The notes beneath the pieces are model-generated. The model was not told where the DNA came from, ran no database searches, and worked only from the letters and a program-made list of their open reading frames with translations. This document shows positions 29,916 through 38,771 of a stretch of DNA of 64,000 nt, in pieces. Position numbers and translations under genes: made by a program. The number at the start of each line of letters is the position of its first letter. The stretch's first letter is position 1. The stretch is taken from positions 62,001 to 126,000 of the forward strand of contig CAWFYS010000005.1 in assembly GCA_963820075.1 (NCBI GenBank), written 5' to 3'. This DNA comes from Kumtagia sp963820075 (GTDB taxonomy: Bacteria > Pseudomonadota > Alphaproteobacteria > Rhizobiales > Rhizobiaceae).

Positions 29916-30382
29916 GAATGAGTGTCAAGCAGGTGGTCCGCCAACAGTATCAGGCAGTCGTTGACCATGCCCGATCCGCAACCGGGGACATCCGTATCCC
30001 CGCCGAAGGCTGGATTCGGACGGTTCGCAAAGCCTTGGGTATGTCGGGTGCCCAACTCGCCAATCGTATGGGCGTGACCCGCGCTCGAGTAGCTCAGGCC
30101 GAGAAGGCGGAACTCGAGGGGGGCGTAACGCTGAGGTCCATGCAGGCTGCCGCCGAGGCTATGGGTTGCCGCTTTGTCTACGCAGTTGTGCCCCCTGTTG
30201 CGGTCGAGCAAGTTATCGTGGAGCAAGCCCGGAAAAAAGCAATGGGCACCGTCGGCGCAGCCGGCAAGCACATGGCGCTCGAAAACCAGACTGTTTCCGA
30301 TAGCCGGACACGGCAGGAAGTCGCGCGTCTCACGAACGAGTTGATCCATGAAATGCCTTCCGACTTCTGGGAGGACAGGTGA
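29906..30382 (+). CDS. Mobile mystery protein A (HTH regulator/antitoxin-like)
   Basis: 158 residues matching the family called mobile mystery protein A. The Xre-type helix-turn-helix is at about residues 42-67 (IRTVRKALGMSGAQLANRMGV then TRARVAQAEKAEL). The C-terminal part has ALENQTVSDSRTRQEVARLTNEL and ends PSDFWEDR. Family members always sit before a Fic-domain partner, as here, with a 4-base GTGA overlap. It probably represses its own promoter through the 19-bp elements. A second ATG at 29918 is possible. Found sporadically on mobile DNA; the role as an antitoxin is inferred. Confidence 0.88.
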   Translation: MSLRMSVKQVVRQQYQAVVDHARSATGDIRIPAEGWIRTVRKALGMSGAQLANRMGVTRARVAQAEKAELEGGVTLRSMQAAAEAMGCRFVYAVVPPVAVEQVIVEQARKKAMGTVGAAGKHMALENQTVSDSRTRQEVARLTNELIHEMPSDFWEDR

Positions 30383-30987
30383 CGATCTCATTCGAATATC
30401 CCGAGGGGGCGACGCCTCTCGACCCGAATGAACTCGGAGGTCTGAAGCACAAACACATCACCACGCAGGGCGAATTGGATGAACTCGAGCAGGCAAATAT
30501 CACCGCCGGGCTGCGATGGCTTGCGCGCACGCGGCGCAAGGACATTCTCACCGATGGTTTTGCCGTCGAACTTCACCGGCGGCTCTTTGGCGAGGTCTGG
30601 GATTGGGCGGGTACGTTTCGCCGAACAGGCAAGAATATTGGCGCCGATCCCGTCCAGATCGGCGTTCAGCTACGCGGCTTGATGGACGATGCCAGATATT
30701 GGGCGGAGCATGGAATATATAGGCCCGTAGAGGCTGCCGTCAGGTTCCATCATCGCCTCGTCTTCATTCATCCGTTCTCGAACGGAAATGGGCGTCACGC
30801 CCGCATCATGGCGGATGTCGTGCTCGACAAGATATACGATGTCATTCCAATCGACTGGACGGCTGGGTCGGACCTTCAAAAAATGAATGAGCGACGCACC
30901 GCCTACATTGCGGCTTTGAAGGCCGCGGACGCCCATGATATTGCCCCACTACTCGCCTTCGTCGGTTACGCGGTCCCGGAAACGTAG
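30379..30987 (+). CDS. Mobile mystery protein B (Fic/DOC domain)
   Basis: 202 residues with a Fic domain. The catalytic motif HPFSNGNGRHAR is at about residues 132-143, matching HPFx(D/E/S)GNGR. WDWAGTFRRTGKNIGADPVQI upstream is the typical Fic flap region. Fic proteins usually transfer AMP to a protein target. The residue before GNG is Ser-Asn rather than Asp/Glu, so AMP-transfer activity is uncertain. The start is GTG 30379, overlapping the stop of the HTH gene, so the two are translated together. No (S/T)xxxE(G/N) inhibitory motif was recognised in the partner. Confidence 0.9.
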   Translation: MTISFEYPEGATPLDPNELGGLKHKHITTQGELDELEQANITAGLRWLARTRRKDILTDGFAVELHRRLFGEVWDWAGTFRRTGKNIGADPVQIGVQLRGLMDDARYWAEHGIYRPVEAAVRFHHRLVFIHPFSNGNGRHARIMADVVLDKIYDVIPIDWTAGSDLQKMNERRTAYIAALKAADAHDIAPLLAFVGYAVPET

Positions 30988-31003
30988 CGCGCGTTCGACC
31001 TGC

Positions 31004-31252
31004 TCACTCCGAAAGTTGCATGTCGGTAATCAGGTTCTGATCGCCGATATGGTCGTAGGCAAGCAGGACCTCCATGCCCTCCTTTATGGAGTCCATGTCG
31101 AACTCGCCGGGAAGCTTGTAGGATTTTCCATTATCCAGCGTGATCGTCAGGTCGTCACGGTCGATAGACTTGATCTTTCCTTCCGCCTCGGCCGCCAACG
31201 CCACTCCAACCATGGTCAATGCTGCGCAGATCGCGCCGATCAGGGTACGCAT
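31004..31252 (-). CDS. DUF1344 family exported protein
   Basis: 82 residues with a signal peptide (MRTLIGAICAALTMVGVALA) and a compact beta-rich domain (GKIKSIDRDDLTITLDNGKSY, LPGEFDMDSIKEGMEVLL). This is the DUF1344 family, common and often in several copies in rhizobia; its function is unknown. It is convergent with mobile mystery B, only 16 bases apart, and lies between that pair and the integrase. Probably periplasmic. Confidence 0.85.
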   Translation of the reverse strand: MRTLIGAICAALTMVGVALAAEAEGKIKSIDRDDLTITLDNGKSYKLPGEFDMDSIKEGMEVLLAYDHIGDQNLITDMQLSE

Positions 31253-31358
31253 GTCGATCCTCTTCCACTTTATCCGTCCTGGACGGATGGTACCCCCCGG
31301 CTCAAGCTGATCAGAAACAGGGCGAATGTGGCAAAACTATTTTCTAGTTTCTAACCGC

Positions 31359-32379
31359 CTATTTTGTTTCGGCTTTTGCCGCCAGCGGCCGCACCTCGTC
31401 TCGGGTGCGGCCGGAATTGTTGGCGATACGTTCCGCGGCTGCCCTCGCGAGCCGCGCGCGGTCTGCGCTTTTTGTGTAGATTTCGGCCATCGCCGACCTT
31501 GCCCACCCGAACATTGCCACGAGCTCGTGGACAGTAGCGCCGTTCTCCGCGGCGATGGTGGCGCCAGCCTTGGGAAGCCCGTGCGGGCTGCAATGTGTCG
31601 GGAGTTCTGCCGCCCTTACCTGGCGAGCGAACCAGCCGCAGAAGGCGTTGCCGGTGTTGAATGGCTCGCCCTTCTTGTTGGTGATGAAGATCATGTCACC
31701 GGTCTCGGTCGCGTCGATAGATGCCCTGAGTTCTGGAAATATCGGGATCGTCACTACGGCCCCGGTCTTGCCCGATCGGATCGTCATCACCCCACCCTGC
31801 ACATGCTGCTTGCCTGCGAGGATTACGTCCGAACGTCGCAGCCCGCTTGAAGAGAAGCAGGTCGAGCGCGAGGCGCGCCTTGGTGCCGACCGGATGTCTT
31901 GCGCGGTACTGTTCAACCTCTTCGATGCTCCAGGTATGGTGGCCGACAATCTTGGCCCGCAGAGGTTCAACACCGTCGCACGGGTTGACCGAAATATGAT
32001 CGTTCTGGACCGCCCATCGGAACAACACCGACATGGCGACGAGAAAGTTGTTCGCGGCGTGCGGTGTCGCGGCGCGAGCCTCCATCCCATCCTGAATCTT
32101 CCTTTTCGTGACGTTGGCGAAGGGCACGTTGCCGGATTTGCCGACGACCTTCTGCATGATGTTGTCGCGCGATCGGCGCGACGATTCAGCGAGGCCGGCG
32201 AAATGTGCGCTCTCCTTGTAGCGCCGAATGAGCCACTCCAGTGAGCCGCTGGGTGGACCTCCCTTGCGCTCGAGGGCAGCCCTCCAGGCAGCCCAGAACT
32301 CAGGCGTGCCGTATTCATCCGGCAGCCTGATGCGCTTCTTGCCCTTTCTACGAAAATACCAGCGGTAGTTCAGGATCAT
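31359..32379 (-). pseudogene. Tyrosine recombinase (integrase), probably inactive
   Basis: A phage-type integrase of about 340 residues. The SAM-like core-binding domain is in the first 190 residues (LEWLIRRYKESAHFAGLAESSRRSRD). The catalytic domain has the box I arginine in SGLRRSDV and the catalytic Tyr in MAEIYTKSADR. The frame shifts near 31850: after LLLF, one extra base separates the halves. Independently, the HxxR box reads HGLPKA, so the second catalytic arginine is Pro; CCC for CGC is a single change. Both defects suggest loss of function. The tRNA or att site it would use was not found. Two small genes lie just upstream. Confidence 0.82.
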
Positions 32380-32481
32380 GCGCCCGGCGCGCGGCCGGGA
32401 CGTGGACCGGCGGCGGGCCGCAAGGCGTGTCGATGGGGAGCAGGCTGAAGGTCTGGCGGTCGGGAAGTTCGGAGCGGGTCA
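32347..32481 (-). CDS. 44-residue ORF coupled to the integrase
   Basis: Starts ATG 32481 inside the stop of the upstream ORF (TCATGA overlap) and ends at 32347, overlapping the integrase start at 32379. The sequence MTRSELPDRQTFSLLPIDTP then a Pro-rich stretch (PPPVHVPAARRAH) has no match I recognise. The tight overlaps on both sides argue that it is translated and not a shadow. It may be an excisionase-like or regulatory peptide, but nothing in the residues proves this. Confidence 0.45.
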
Positions 32482-32685
32482 TGAAGAGGCCTCGCTTGAA
32501 GCCTCTGCCCCCATGAACTCCCTTTCCTCGAAGGGAATCGGAACAATCTCGCCGAAAGCAACCTGAAGGTTAACGCTGTGCTGTACCATCCACCCATAGA
32601 GGTTATCGGCCTCGACCGCGTCTCGAATTTCCGCGAGCAGGCAGATCAACTCACCCGCGCCGTCCTCGTCAGCGGAAAGGCACAT
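32479..32685 (-). CDS. Small acidic ORF upstream of the integrase
   Basis: About 68 residues from ATG 32685 (MCLSADEDGAGELICLLAEIRDAVEADNL... ending EASSEASS). It is acidic with a helical middle and a hydrophobic patch (MVQHSVNLQVAF). The frame is open to 32925, but the earlier part is Arg/Ser-rich and looks non-coding; a start near LYSRDRQKARRRK is also possible. Its TGA overlaps the ATG of the next ORF by four bases, forming a run of three coupled genes ending in the integrase. Family unknown. Confidence 0.4.
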   Translation of the reverse strand: MCLSADEDGAGELICLLAEIRDAVEADNLYGWMVQHSVNLQVAFGEIVPIPFEEREFMGAEASSEASS

Positions 32686-33239
32686 GGAGAGGCTATCGTC
32701 GATCTTGCGATCGTTGTTGTCGATCAGCTCCTTTCGCCGGCGGGCCTTTTGTCGATCCCTGGAGTACAACTCCCGTCGGTATTGCGCAGTGCTAAGGGAT
32801 GACGTTGACCGCGCGGGCCGCGACGATGACGAGCGTCTGCAGCGAGATCGAGCTTGGTTCTGTCTTCCGATTTCTCCAGGACGTGAGAATTTCGCTGAGC
32901 GAACACGATCATCACCATTGACCATCGCGAAACAGTGGCCGCAAGGTCAATCACTTTACATCATAACAATGCAACAACCGTGGTCGAGACACCTTGCGAA
33001 GCCCTCAGAATACCTCGTCCGCATTCGGCCGTCTTTTGTGCAGGGCTTTCACCATAACGGTGGGGCGTCTTTTAGCTGGTCCTCTACTTCGTCTCGGCAA
33101 CGCTGCCGTCTGCCCGCAACTTGTCCTGTTGTTGTTTTTGATCGGTGGCAGGCTTCCAGGCAGCCGTCGAGTTCATTTCGTTGTCCCCCACGACGAATGC
33201 CCCCCGGCGGCTGGCAAGATCGCGGAAAACTGCCGAATC
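32686..33239. other. Region between integrase module and sensor kinase, no firm gene
   Basis: 554 bases. The minus strand is open to 32925 (possible N-terminal extension of the small acidic ORF). The plus frame of the sensor kinase is open back to 32994, but that part lacks family character. AT-richer sequence at 32930-32985 (CACTTTACATCATAACAATGC) may contain promoters for either direction. No repeat or RNA was recognised. Confidence 0.4.
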
Positions 33240-35138
33240 ATGGCGCGGCCTTTGTTGTTGTTGGTGGAACTCATCGTACGAACCCTGCGAGCGCAAATCT
33301 TCGCCGCAGCAATCGGTGCGGTATTTGCGCTTACGACAAGTGCAACCTCATCGGCTGAAGGCAATGGTCAGTCTGTCTATCGGATATTGATAATATATCA
33401 AGATAATAGCACATTCGTTTCCTCGATAGAGATCGCTCAAGGACTTAGTTCAGGCCTAAGCAATCTACAAAAGACCAAATTGGAGGTTTATACAGAATTT
33501 CTCGATACCACCCGGCTCTCAGCGCCCCGATATATCGGCCAAATGGCCGAAACCATGGTTGTCAAATATGAGACAATTCCGCTTGACGTTGTAGTAACGG
33601 TTGGCCCTGAAGCTTTGCAATTTCTTCTTGATAATCGCAAAAGAATGGCGCCTACCGCATCGGTCGTTTTCGGCGATCTGAGCGAAAGATCGCTGAAGCG
33701 ACTTTCGCCCACGGCGGAAATGAATGGCGTGGTTACAGCTTACGACGTGAGCAAGACGATCGATCTTGCAGCCAGTCTTCAACCTGACGCGAAAAGGATA
33801 GTCGTCGTTTCGGGATCGGGGGAATTTGATCGATATTGGCAGGAGAGCGCCCGCCAGAAACTCGGCGCTCGGTATCGGGGTCTACCCGTCGACTATCTCT
33901 CCGACTTGACGCTTGATGCCCTGCAGGCAGCGGCCAGGGAGTTACCAGCGCATACGATCCTGCTCATTCTGACGGTTTTTGAGGACGCGAGCGGGAGGAG
34001 ATACCGTCCTCGCGATGTTGCTGCTGAGATCGCATCCATCTCGAGTGCGCCAACCTATGGGATCCTCAGTTCATATGTTGGTTCGGGGATCGTCGGCGGC
34101 AATCTGGCCACATACCGGTCCATCGGTGAAGATATCGCCGGCAGGGTTACGGCATTGCTTCGCAGCGATGCCTCCGCTCCCCGGATCATCCACGCGACGA
34201 GCCGACCCGTCATAGACTGGCGACAGTTGCAACGCTGGGGCATCGACGCGAGTCGCCTGCCAGATGATGCCAACCTCCTATACTACACGCCAACACTTTG
34301 GGAGGCCTACCGCTGGCAGATCATTTTGATCGCAACAACCCTGGTAGCGCAGACGCTGGCCATTCTCGGACTTTTCTATGAACGCCGCGGTCGGCGCGCG
34401 GCCGAGGTCCAATCTCGCGGCCGCCTTCTTGAAGTGGTGCATCTGAACCAGTCAGCCACGGCAGGGGCGCTTTCGGCCTCGATCGCGCATGAACTCAATC
34501 AGCCGCTGGGGGCTATCCGCAACAACGCAGCGGCCGCCGAAATTATCCTGAACGGCGACAGGCCGGACCTCGACCTTGTCCGGCAGATCATTGCCGACAT
34601 TCGCGATGACGACCAGCGCGCCGGAGACATTATTGCGCGCCTTCGCGGGCTGCTGAAGAAGCGTAGCGAAATCGACTGGCAGGAGTTCGACGTCAACGAC
34701 GTCGTCAGCAGCTCGCTGCAGATCCTGCGCGGCGAGGCCAAGCGGCGAAGCGTGATCGTCGATTGTGTTCAGGCGGAACGCCAGCTGCCCGTGAGAGCCG
34801 ACCGCATCCATCTTCAGCAGGTCATCCTCAATATTGCGACCAATGCTATGGATGCCATGCTTGATTCAACGACGGCCCAGCGGAGGCTCCTGCTGCAGAC
34901 AGGGGTCGCGCAGGGCTCAAAAGCGGCCGTATCTATCTCGGACACTGGCAGGGGCATCCCGAGCGACCAGCTCGGACGCGTGTTCGAGACATTCTACACC
35001 ACCAAGTCCCATGGAACCGGACTGGGCCTATCCATCGCGCGGACGATCGTCGAGACCTACGGTGGCAAGATCTGGGCCGACAACCGGCCGGAAGGCGGTG
35101 CGGTGGTTAGTTTCGTTCTGCCGCTGGTCCAATCTTGA
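33240..35138 (+). CDS. Sensor histidine kinase with ABC-type substrate-binding sensor domain
   Basis: 632 residues. An N-terminal hydrophobic signal anchor is followed by a periplasmic domain of about 320 residues resembling ABC transporter substrate-binding proteins (VYRILIIYQDNSTFVSSIE). A transmembrane segment is near residue 365 (IILIATTLVAQTLAILGLFY), then a HisKA domain with SIAHELNQPLGAI and an HATPase domain with DTGRGIPSDQLGRVF and GTGLGLSIARTIV. ATG 33240 is chosen because a signal-like sequence follows; the frame is open further upstream. The stop overlaps the response regulator start. This kinase type senses small ligands; here probably one linked to the sulfatase substrate. Confidence 0.88.
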   Translation: MARPLLLLVELIVRTLRAQIFAAAIGAVFALTTSATSSAEGNGQSVYRILIIYQDNSTFVSSIEIAQGLSSGLSNLQKTKLEVYTEFLDTTRLSAPRYIGQMAETMVVKYETIPLDVVVTVGPEALQFLLDNRKRMAPTASVVFGDLSERSLKRLSPTAEMNGVVTAYDVSKTIDLAASLQPDAKRIVVVSGSGEFDRYWQESARQKLGARYRGLPVDYLSDLTLDALQAAARELPAHTILLILTVFEDASGRRYRPRDVAAEIASISSAPTYGILSSYVGSGIVGGNLATYRSIGEDIAGRVTALLRSDASAPRIIHATSRPVIDWRQLQRWGIDASRLPDDANLLYYTPTLWEAYRWQIILIATTLVAQTLAILGLFYERRGRRAAEVQSRGRLLEVVHLNQSATAGALSASIAHELNQPLGAIRNNAAAAEIILNGDRPDLDLVRQIIADIRDDDQRAGDIIARLRGLLKKRSEIDWQEFDVNDVVSSSLQILRGEAKRRSVIVDCVQAERQLPVRADRIHLQQVILNIATNAMDAMLDSTTAQRRLLLQTGVAQGSKAAVSISDTGRGIPSDQLGRVFETFYTTKSHGTGLGLSIARTIVETYGGKIWADNRPEGGAVVSFVLPLVQS

Positions 35139-35782
35139 TGAGTTCGCCGCCTCCGATCATTCACATCGTCGATGACGACGAGACCTTCCGCAGGGCGGTC
35201 GTTCGCCTGGTGGAGGCTTCGGGGTTCCGGTCCGCCTCCTATGAATCGGGGGATGATTTCCTGGCGCACCCGCCGGGCGACGAAGCGGGATGTATCCTGC
35301 TCGACCTGCAAATGCCCGGTCTGAATGGACTGGATTTGCAGGATCGCCTGACTGAAGCAGCCCCGCTGCTGCCGATTATCTTCCTGACCGGTTACGGTGA
35401 CATCCAGGCGACGGTGCGGGCGATGAAGGCCGGTGCCGAGGATTTCCTGGAGAAAACTGCCTCGAGCGAGGCTCTGCTCCAGGCCATCGGACGGGCAATG
35501 GTCCGCTATCAGGCGCGGCTGGCGGAGCAGCAGCGCACCACCGCACTACAAGTCCTCGTAGCCAGCCTGACGCCTCGCGAGTCCATTGTGTTCGGCCTAC
35601 TCGTGCGCGGCAAGCGCCACAAGGAGATCGCATACGCGCTCGGCACGTCGGAGAGAACCGTCAAGGCACACAGGCGCAGCGTTATGGAAAAGCTGAACGT
35701 TCGTTCGCTGGCCGAGGCTGTCTCGATCGCTGAAAGGGTGGGCCTGTTGAAAAGCGAGGCGCCGCGACCGAAGGAATTCTGA
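35138..35782 (+). CDS. LuxR/FixJ-type response regulator
   Basis: 214 residues. The receiver domain has acidic VDDDE, the phospho-accepting Asp in ILLDLQMPG at about residue 54 and Lys in DFLEKTAS; the usual Pro after that Lys is replaced by Thr. The C-terminal LuxR-type helix-turn-helix begins at LTPRESIVFGLLVRGKRHKEIA and contains SERTVKAHRRSVMEKL. ATG 35138 overlaps the TGA of the kinase gene (TGATG), so the pair is translationally coupled. It is the likely regulator of the 18-bp repeat promoters downstream. Confidence 0.92.
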   Translation: MSSPPPIIHIVDDDETFRRAVVRLVEASGFRSASYESGDDFLAHPPGDEAGCILLDLQMPGLNGLDLQDRLTEAAPLLPIIFLTGYGDIQATVRAMKAGAEDFLEKTASSEALLQAIGRAMVRYQARLAEQQRTTALQVLVASLTPRESIVFGLLVRGKRHKEIAYALGTSERTVKAHRRSVMEKLNVRSLAEAVSIAERVGLLKSEAPRPKEF

Positions 35783-35789
35783 CTGAGCC

Positions 35790-35807
35790 GCTTCCCCAAA
35801 GGACAAT
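35790..35807 (+). promoter_or_regulatory. 18-bp direct repeat, copy 1 (candidate regulator site)
   Basis: GCTTCCCCAAAGGACAAT lies just after the LuxR-type regulator gene and 80 bases before the orphan receiver gene. An identical copy is at 36362-36379 before sulfatase 2. Exact 18-bp identity in two upstream regions of the same cluster, and none elsewhere that I saw, suggests a binding site for the cluster's regulator. Confidence 0.6.
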
Positions 35808-35886
35808 TGTCAGGCTCCAGAAATGAGCGCACTGCTGGGCCAACATCCGCATTCAGCGGTCGGACTGTTTGTGAAAGGCAAATTTT

Positions 35887-36285
35887 GTGAAAGGGAAGGA
35901 AGTGGAGCGTCGGCCGCACACGGTCGCCGTCGTGGACGACGATTCCAGCATGCTCAGGAGCGTGCAGCGCCTGCTGAACGCGAATGGTCTTGCGGTTGAA
36001 GTTTTTCCGTCGGCGGAGATGTTCCTCGGCCGTGCTCCGGATATCCGCGTGGCCTGTGTGGCGCTGGACATACAGCTTCCTGGCATGTCCGGCCTCGAAT
36101 TGCGACGCCGACTGCTCGCGGCTGGCTCGCGACTGCCTGTTATTTTCATCACGGGGACTGACGACGACGCGGCAAGGAGCGAAGCGGTCCAACTCGGATG
36201 TGTTGCCTATCTTCGTAAGCCGTTTCCGCCGGAAGCTCTGGTCGCCGCCGTCAAGAACGCCTTGGGCGGTCTGCCAGAAGGCTGA
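35887..36285 (+). CDS. Single-domain response regulator (receiver only)
   Basis: 132 residues with a complete receiver: VVDDDSSML, the phospho-accepting Asp in ALDIQLPG, the conserved Thr in FITGTDDD and KPFPPEAL. There is no output domain, so it may act as a phosphate sink or bind the kinase. The start is GTG 35887. It is 105 bases downstream of the LuxR-type regulator, with one copy of the 18-bp repeat between them. Confidence 0.88.
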   Translation: MKGKEVERRPHTVAVVDDDSSMLRSVQRLLNANGLAVEVFPSAEMFLGRAPDIRVACVALDIQLPGMSGLELRRRLLAAGSRLPVIFITGTDDDAARSEAVQLGCVAYLRKPFPPEALVAAVKNALGGLPEG

Positions 36286-36361
36286 AGCCCGCCATGGGCC
36301 TGCAATTCCGCCTCCTGCCCACCGACGCGTCGGAACCGGCAGGCGGCCGAAAAGTGGTGCG

Positions 36362-36379
36362 GCTTCCCCAAAGGACAAT
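36362..36379 (+). promoter_or_regulatory. 18-bp direct repeat, copy 2, upstream of sulfatase 2
   Basis: Identical to 35790-35807 and located 231 bases before the sulfatase 2 start, inside the 324-base gap 36286-36609. The rest of this gap shows no gene; it contains a GGAGGAG ribosome-binding site close to 36600, six bases before ATG 36610. Confidence 0.6.
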
Positions 36380-36609
36380 ATCGCCCTGACGACCCGCCCG
36401 GTAGATTGACGTTGCGGAATGCAGCTGCGTTGCAGCGTTGCATTAACCGCTAACGACAAGGTCAAATCTTGCCTGCGAGCGCCCGCCTGCAAGCAAAAAG
36501 GGGAGACGGCGGCACCTGGGCCGACGTTCAGAGATCAACGACCAAGATTAGCTCGAGAACAGGCATTGGCGATGCCTGGCAGGGCTGTCGAATGAGATGG
36601 AGGAGTGAC

Positions 36610-38326
36610 ATGAAAGCAGCAGCAAAAGCCTGCTTCGGAGCGGCGGTGACAGTTACCGCTGCCCTGCTCAGCAGCGCAGCGATGGTGCACGCTCAGGATC
36701 AGGCCAAGCCCAACATCCTTTTCATCATGGGTGACGACATCGGCTGGATGCAACCCAGCATCTATCACCAGGGCCTGATGGTGGGTGAAACGCCGAACAT
36801 TGATCGCATTGGCAATGAGGGTGCGAAATTCATGACCTACTATGCCGAGCAGAGCTGCACGGCTGGTCGTACGGCCTTCATCACGGGCATGCAGCCGGTG
36901 CGCGTTGGCATGGTCCTGCCGGAAATTCCCGGAAGCCCGTCCTACCTACGGGCCGGCACGCCTCATCTCGCCAGGTTCCTTAATGACCTCGGCTACTCGA
37001 CGGGTGAGTTCGGCAAGAACCATCTCGGCGATACCACCGAATCCCTGCCGACCGCACATGGGTTCCAGGAATTTTGGGGCTACCTTTATCACCTCGACGC
37101 GATGCAGGGTGTGAGCTTCCCTGACATCAACAAGACACCGACGGAACAGGGGATCGCACCTCCTTGCAAGAATACGCCGATCCCCGGGCTTACCGGAAGA
37201 TCCTGCGGCGGTCGATCCGAAGACAACGACATGCCTGACGCCACCGCGTCCGATGCTATCGTGCGTATCCTCGGACGGAACTCCGGCAAATCAATCCTGC
37301 AAGGACGAGGGTCCGCTGACACTGGAGCGCTCCAAGACGATTGACGAAGAGATTTCCGGCAAGGTCATCGATTTCCTCGACAGGAATGATCCCGAGAAGA
37401 CCAAGAAGCCGTTCTTCGTCTGGTACAACCCCGCCCGCATGCACATCACCACCGTGTTGCCGGACAAGTACCTAAACATGGTCGGCGAGCCGGGCGGCAA
37501 GGACTGGGGCGTCAACGAAGCCGGCATGAAGCAGATGGACGACAACATCGGCTACGTGCTGAAGAAGCTCGAGGAGATGGGCGAACTCGACAACACCATC
37601 GTCGTCTTCACGACCGACAATGGCGCCGAGACGATTACCTTTCCCGACGGCGGCACCACTCCGTTCAAAGGTGGCAAGCTGAGCACCTGGGAAGGCGGCA
37701 TGCGGGCACCGCTCGTCGTGCGCTGGCCGGGCCATATCGAACCGGGAACGGTCAAGAACGACATCTTCGCGTCGCTCGACTGGGTGCCAACGTTGGTGAA
37801 CATCGCCGGCGGTCCGAAGGGCGACGAACTGAAGAAACAGATCGAAGCGGGCTCGTATCCGAGAGTTGTCAAGACCACGCTCGACGGAATCGATCAGCGT
37901 GACTTCCTGGAGGGTAAGTCGCCATCAGCGCGCGATTCTTTCCTGTACTATTCCGGCAAGGACCCGTCCGCGGTGCGCTATAAGAATTGGAAGATGTACT
38001 TCGCCATGGTGTCCGACGACCCGGCTGGCTTTATTGCCGGGGTGATGCCGTACTCCTGGACGCAGGTCGTCAACATCAAGCGTGATCCTTTCGAAACTTC
38101 GGTTGGCCAGCAGATCAAGACGCTGTTCGGCATGGGGGGCGCGATCGCCTCTCCGTCGACGGCCTATGTCTATGACTGGAACATCCTGCCCCTGGGCCAG
38201 CAGTTGTGGCTAAGGCATCTGGAGACCTATATCAACTTCCCGCCGCTTCAGGACCCTGCAAGCTACAATCTCGAACAGGTCATGCAGCAGGTCCGCGAAA
38301 TGAAGACGGCTGGTCACAGCGAGTAG
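36610..38326 (+). CDS. Exported arylsulfatase-family protein (sulfatase 2, one frameshift)
   Basis: A sulfatase of about 571 residues, clearly paralogous to sulfatase 1. The signal peptide ends SSAAMVHAQ; metal site MGDDIGW, modification motif SCTAGRTAFITG (formylglycine Cys in CTAGR), GKNHLGD, VWYNPARMH and FTTDNGAE follow. The frame breaks near 37302: after SGKSIL, one extra C (CTGCAAGGAC for CTGAAGGAC) shifts it, and KDEGPLTLERSKTIDEE continues one frame over. ATG 36610 has a strong GGAGGAG site. It lies downstream of the two-component genes and ends in a strong hairpin. Substrate unknown. Confidence 0.9.
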
Positions 38327-38332
38327 CAAGCC

Positions 38333-38365
38333 GTAGCGGACGCCCGCATTATGGGCGTCCGCTAC
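38333..38365 (+). terminator. Perfect 13-bp hairpin after sulfatase 2
   Basis: GTAGCGGACGCCC and GGGCGTCCGCTAC pair perfectly around loop GCATTAT, starting six bases after the stop. No T-run follows, so it may be a terminator or an mRNA-stabilising stem. Confidence 0.65.
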
Positions 38366-38426
38366 TGACTAAACATCTGACGCTGATCGACTGTGCCCTT
38401 CGGGATCGCAAAACAGGAGAACCTCG

Positions 38427-38564
38427 ATGCAGAGATTTCTCATACTGGCCGCGTTCATGGCTTTGATCACCGCAGGCTGTCAAACAGGCACGCCAGGGGT
38501 GGGTGCGGACGAGAATCCTTCGCAATGCACGTCCCTCAGGGCACAATCCAATGGTTACTGCTAA
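38427..38564 (+). CDS. Small entericidin-like lipoprotein
   Basis: 45 residues, MQRFLILAAFMALITAGCQT then a short polar tail with two further Cys (SQCTSL and the final C). The lipobox ITAGC predicts lipid modification at Cys18. A GGAGAAC ribosome-binding site precedes ATG 38427. Its position between sulfatase 2 and the HAD gene suggests it belongs to the same expression unit. Function unknown; the small size and lipobox are all that can be said. Confidence 0.6.
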   Translation: MQRFLILAAFMALITAGCQTGTPGVGADENPSQCTSLRAQSNGYC

Positions 38565-38771
38565 GGCTTGTCATTCCTGGACCCGGGCGCCCGACTTCGG
38601 AATTGGTGCAGGCATACCGGGAGTAGCCGTCGACCGGGTGTTTGGTGAAGCCCTTATCGGCGCCCCGGCGGCTACTAACCCTATCCCACGACAGCGGCCC
38701 GGCAGTTTCGCTGTCGACCAGGCCATGGAAATGCTGATGCGGCGCACCTCCAACTGACAAGGAGAGGCAAG

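Noticed and set aside
31253..31358. tRNA or att site beside the integrase
   Set aside because: No cloverleaf or TTCGA-type T-loop with matching acceptor stem could be recognised by eye.
38503..38757. 84-codon ORF between the lipoprotein and HAD genes
   Set aside because: Overlaps the lipoprotein gene in another frame and lacks a ribosome-binding site; its later part (FGIGAGIPGVAVD) could be a remnant but cannot be supported.
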